DNA of 5,567 bases, taken from positions 1-5,567 of the forward strand of contig CAKUHX010000113.1 of the NCBI GenBank assembly GCA_934659475.1, read 5' to 3'. The stretch comes from an uncultured Oscillospiraceae bacterium (GTDB lineage: Bacteria; Bacillota; Clostridia; Oscillospirales; Oscillospiraceae). Position numbers and translations under genes: made by a program. How positions within the stretch are numbered: the stretch's first letter is position 1; every line of letters starts with the position of its first letter. The notes under the pieces were generated by a model, which was not told the DNA's origin, ran no database searches, and saw only the letters and a list, made by a program, of their open reading frames with translations. Below, one piece after another: positions 5,491 through 5,567 of the stretch.

Positions 5491-5526
5491 CGTCGGAGCA
5501 AAGTCCGCTTTGCTCCGACGTTTTTT
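5491..5526 (+). terminator. Intrinsic terminator of tRNA-Leu
   Basis: A perfect 13-bp stem (5491-5503 with 5508-5520) with loop TCCG, followed by six T residues (5521-5526). The stem starts at the base right after the CCA, so the transcript is a single-tRNA unit. Confidence 0.95.
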
Positions 5527-5567
5527 ATTTCTATCGAAACAAAAAATGTCATCCGCCCGCTCCCTTG
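5527..5567. other. Unassigned tail
   Basis: AT-rich 41 bases after the tRNA terminator. I see no gene start or clear signal in it before the window ends. Confidence 0.5.

Noticed and set aside
5405..5567. tRNA-associated integration site (attL/attR)
   Set aside because: No repeat of the tRNA 3' end and no integrase gene are present in the window.

Overview
The window looks like a chromosomal housekeeping segment of a GC-rich, spore-forming member of the Clostridia. The family Oscillospiraceae (relatives of Flavonifractor, Oscillibacter or Intestinimonas) is my inference. It rests on a mother-cell sporulation sigma factor, strong AGGAGG ribosome binding sites, consensus sigma-A promoters, strong GC bias at third codon positions, and a clostridial-type nucleoside kinase. 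I see no insertion sequence, CRISPR array, phage gene or integration scar.

Layout: (1) Positions 1-628, minus strand: most of sigK, cut by the window edge, with a hydrophobic pro-sequence. (2) Positions 629-768: a divergent intergenic region with a possible SigE-type promoter facing sigK and a textbook MerR-family promoter/operator (19-bp spacer, imperfect dyad) facing right. (3) Positions 769-1584, plus strand: a MerR regulator with a GyrI-like effector domain, followed by a 17-bp terminator stem at 1622-1659. (4) Positions 1679-3349, minus strand: a TGS / ThrRS-editing-like / uridine-kinase fusion (nucleoside kinase), convergent with the MerR gene. (5) Positions 3350-3590: a divergent promoter region with two good sigma-A promoters and an 8-bp hairpin in the metY leader. 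(6) Positions 3591-5309, plus strand: metY (O-acetylhomoserine sulfhydrylase) and a DUF3783 gene 30 nt downstream, probably one operon. (7) Positions 5319-5526: a large nested dyad overlapping a perfect-consensus promoter, then tRNA-Leu(GAG) with encoded CCA, then a 13-bp terminator that begins at the base after the CCA.

The genes do not form one pathway. metY serves sulfur assimilation and methionine synthesis, sigK serves late mother-cell sporulation, the MerR protein probably senses a small molecule and regulates itself, and the kinase is probably a nucleotide-salvage or regulatory relative of Udk. I found no clear new multi-gene system. The points most worth a second look are the kinase's editing-like domain lacking its metal-binding residues, the dyad over the tRNA promoter, the metY leader hairpin, and the metY-DUF3783 pairing.
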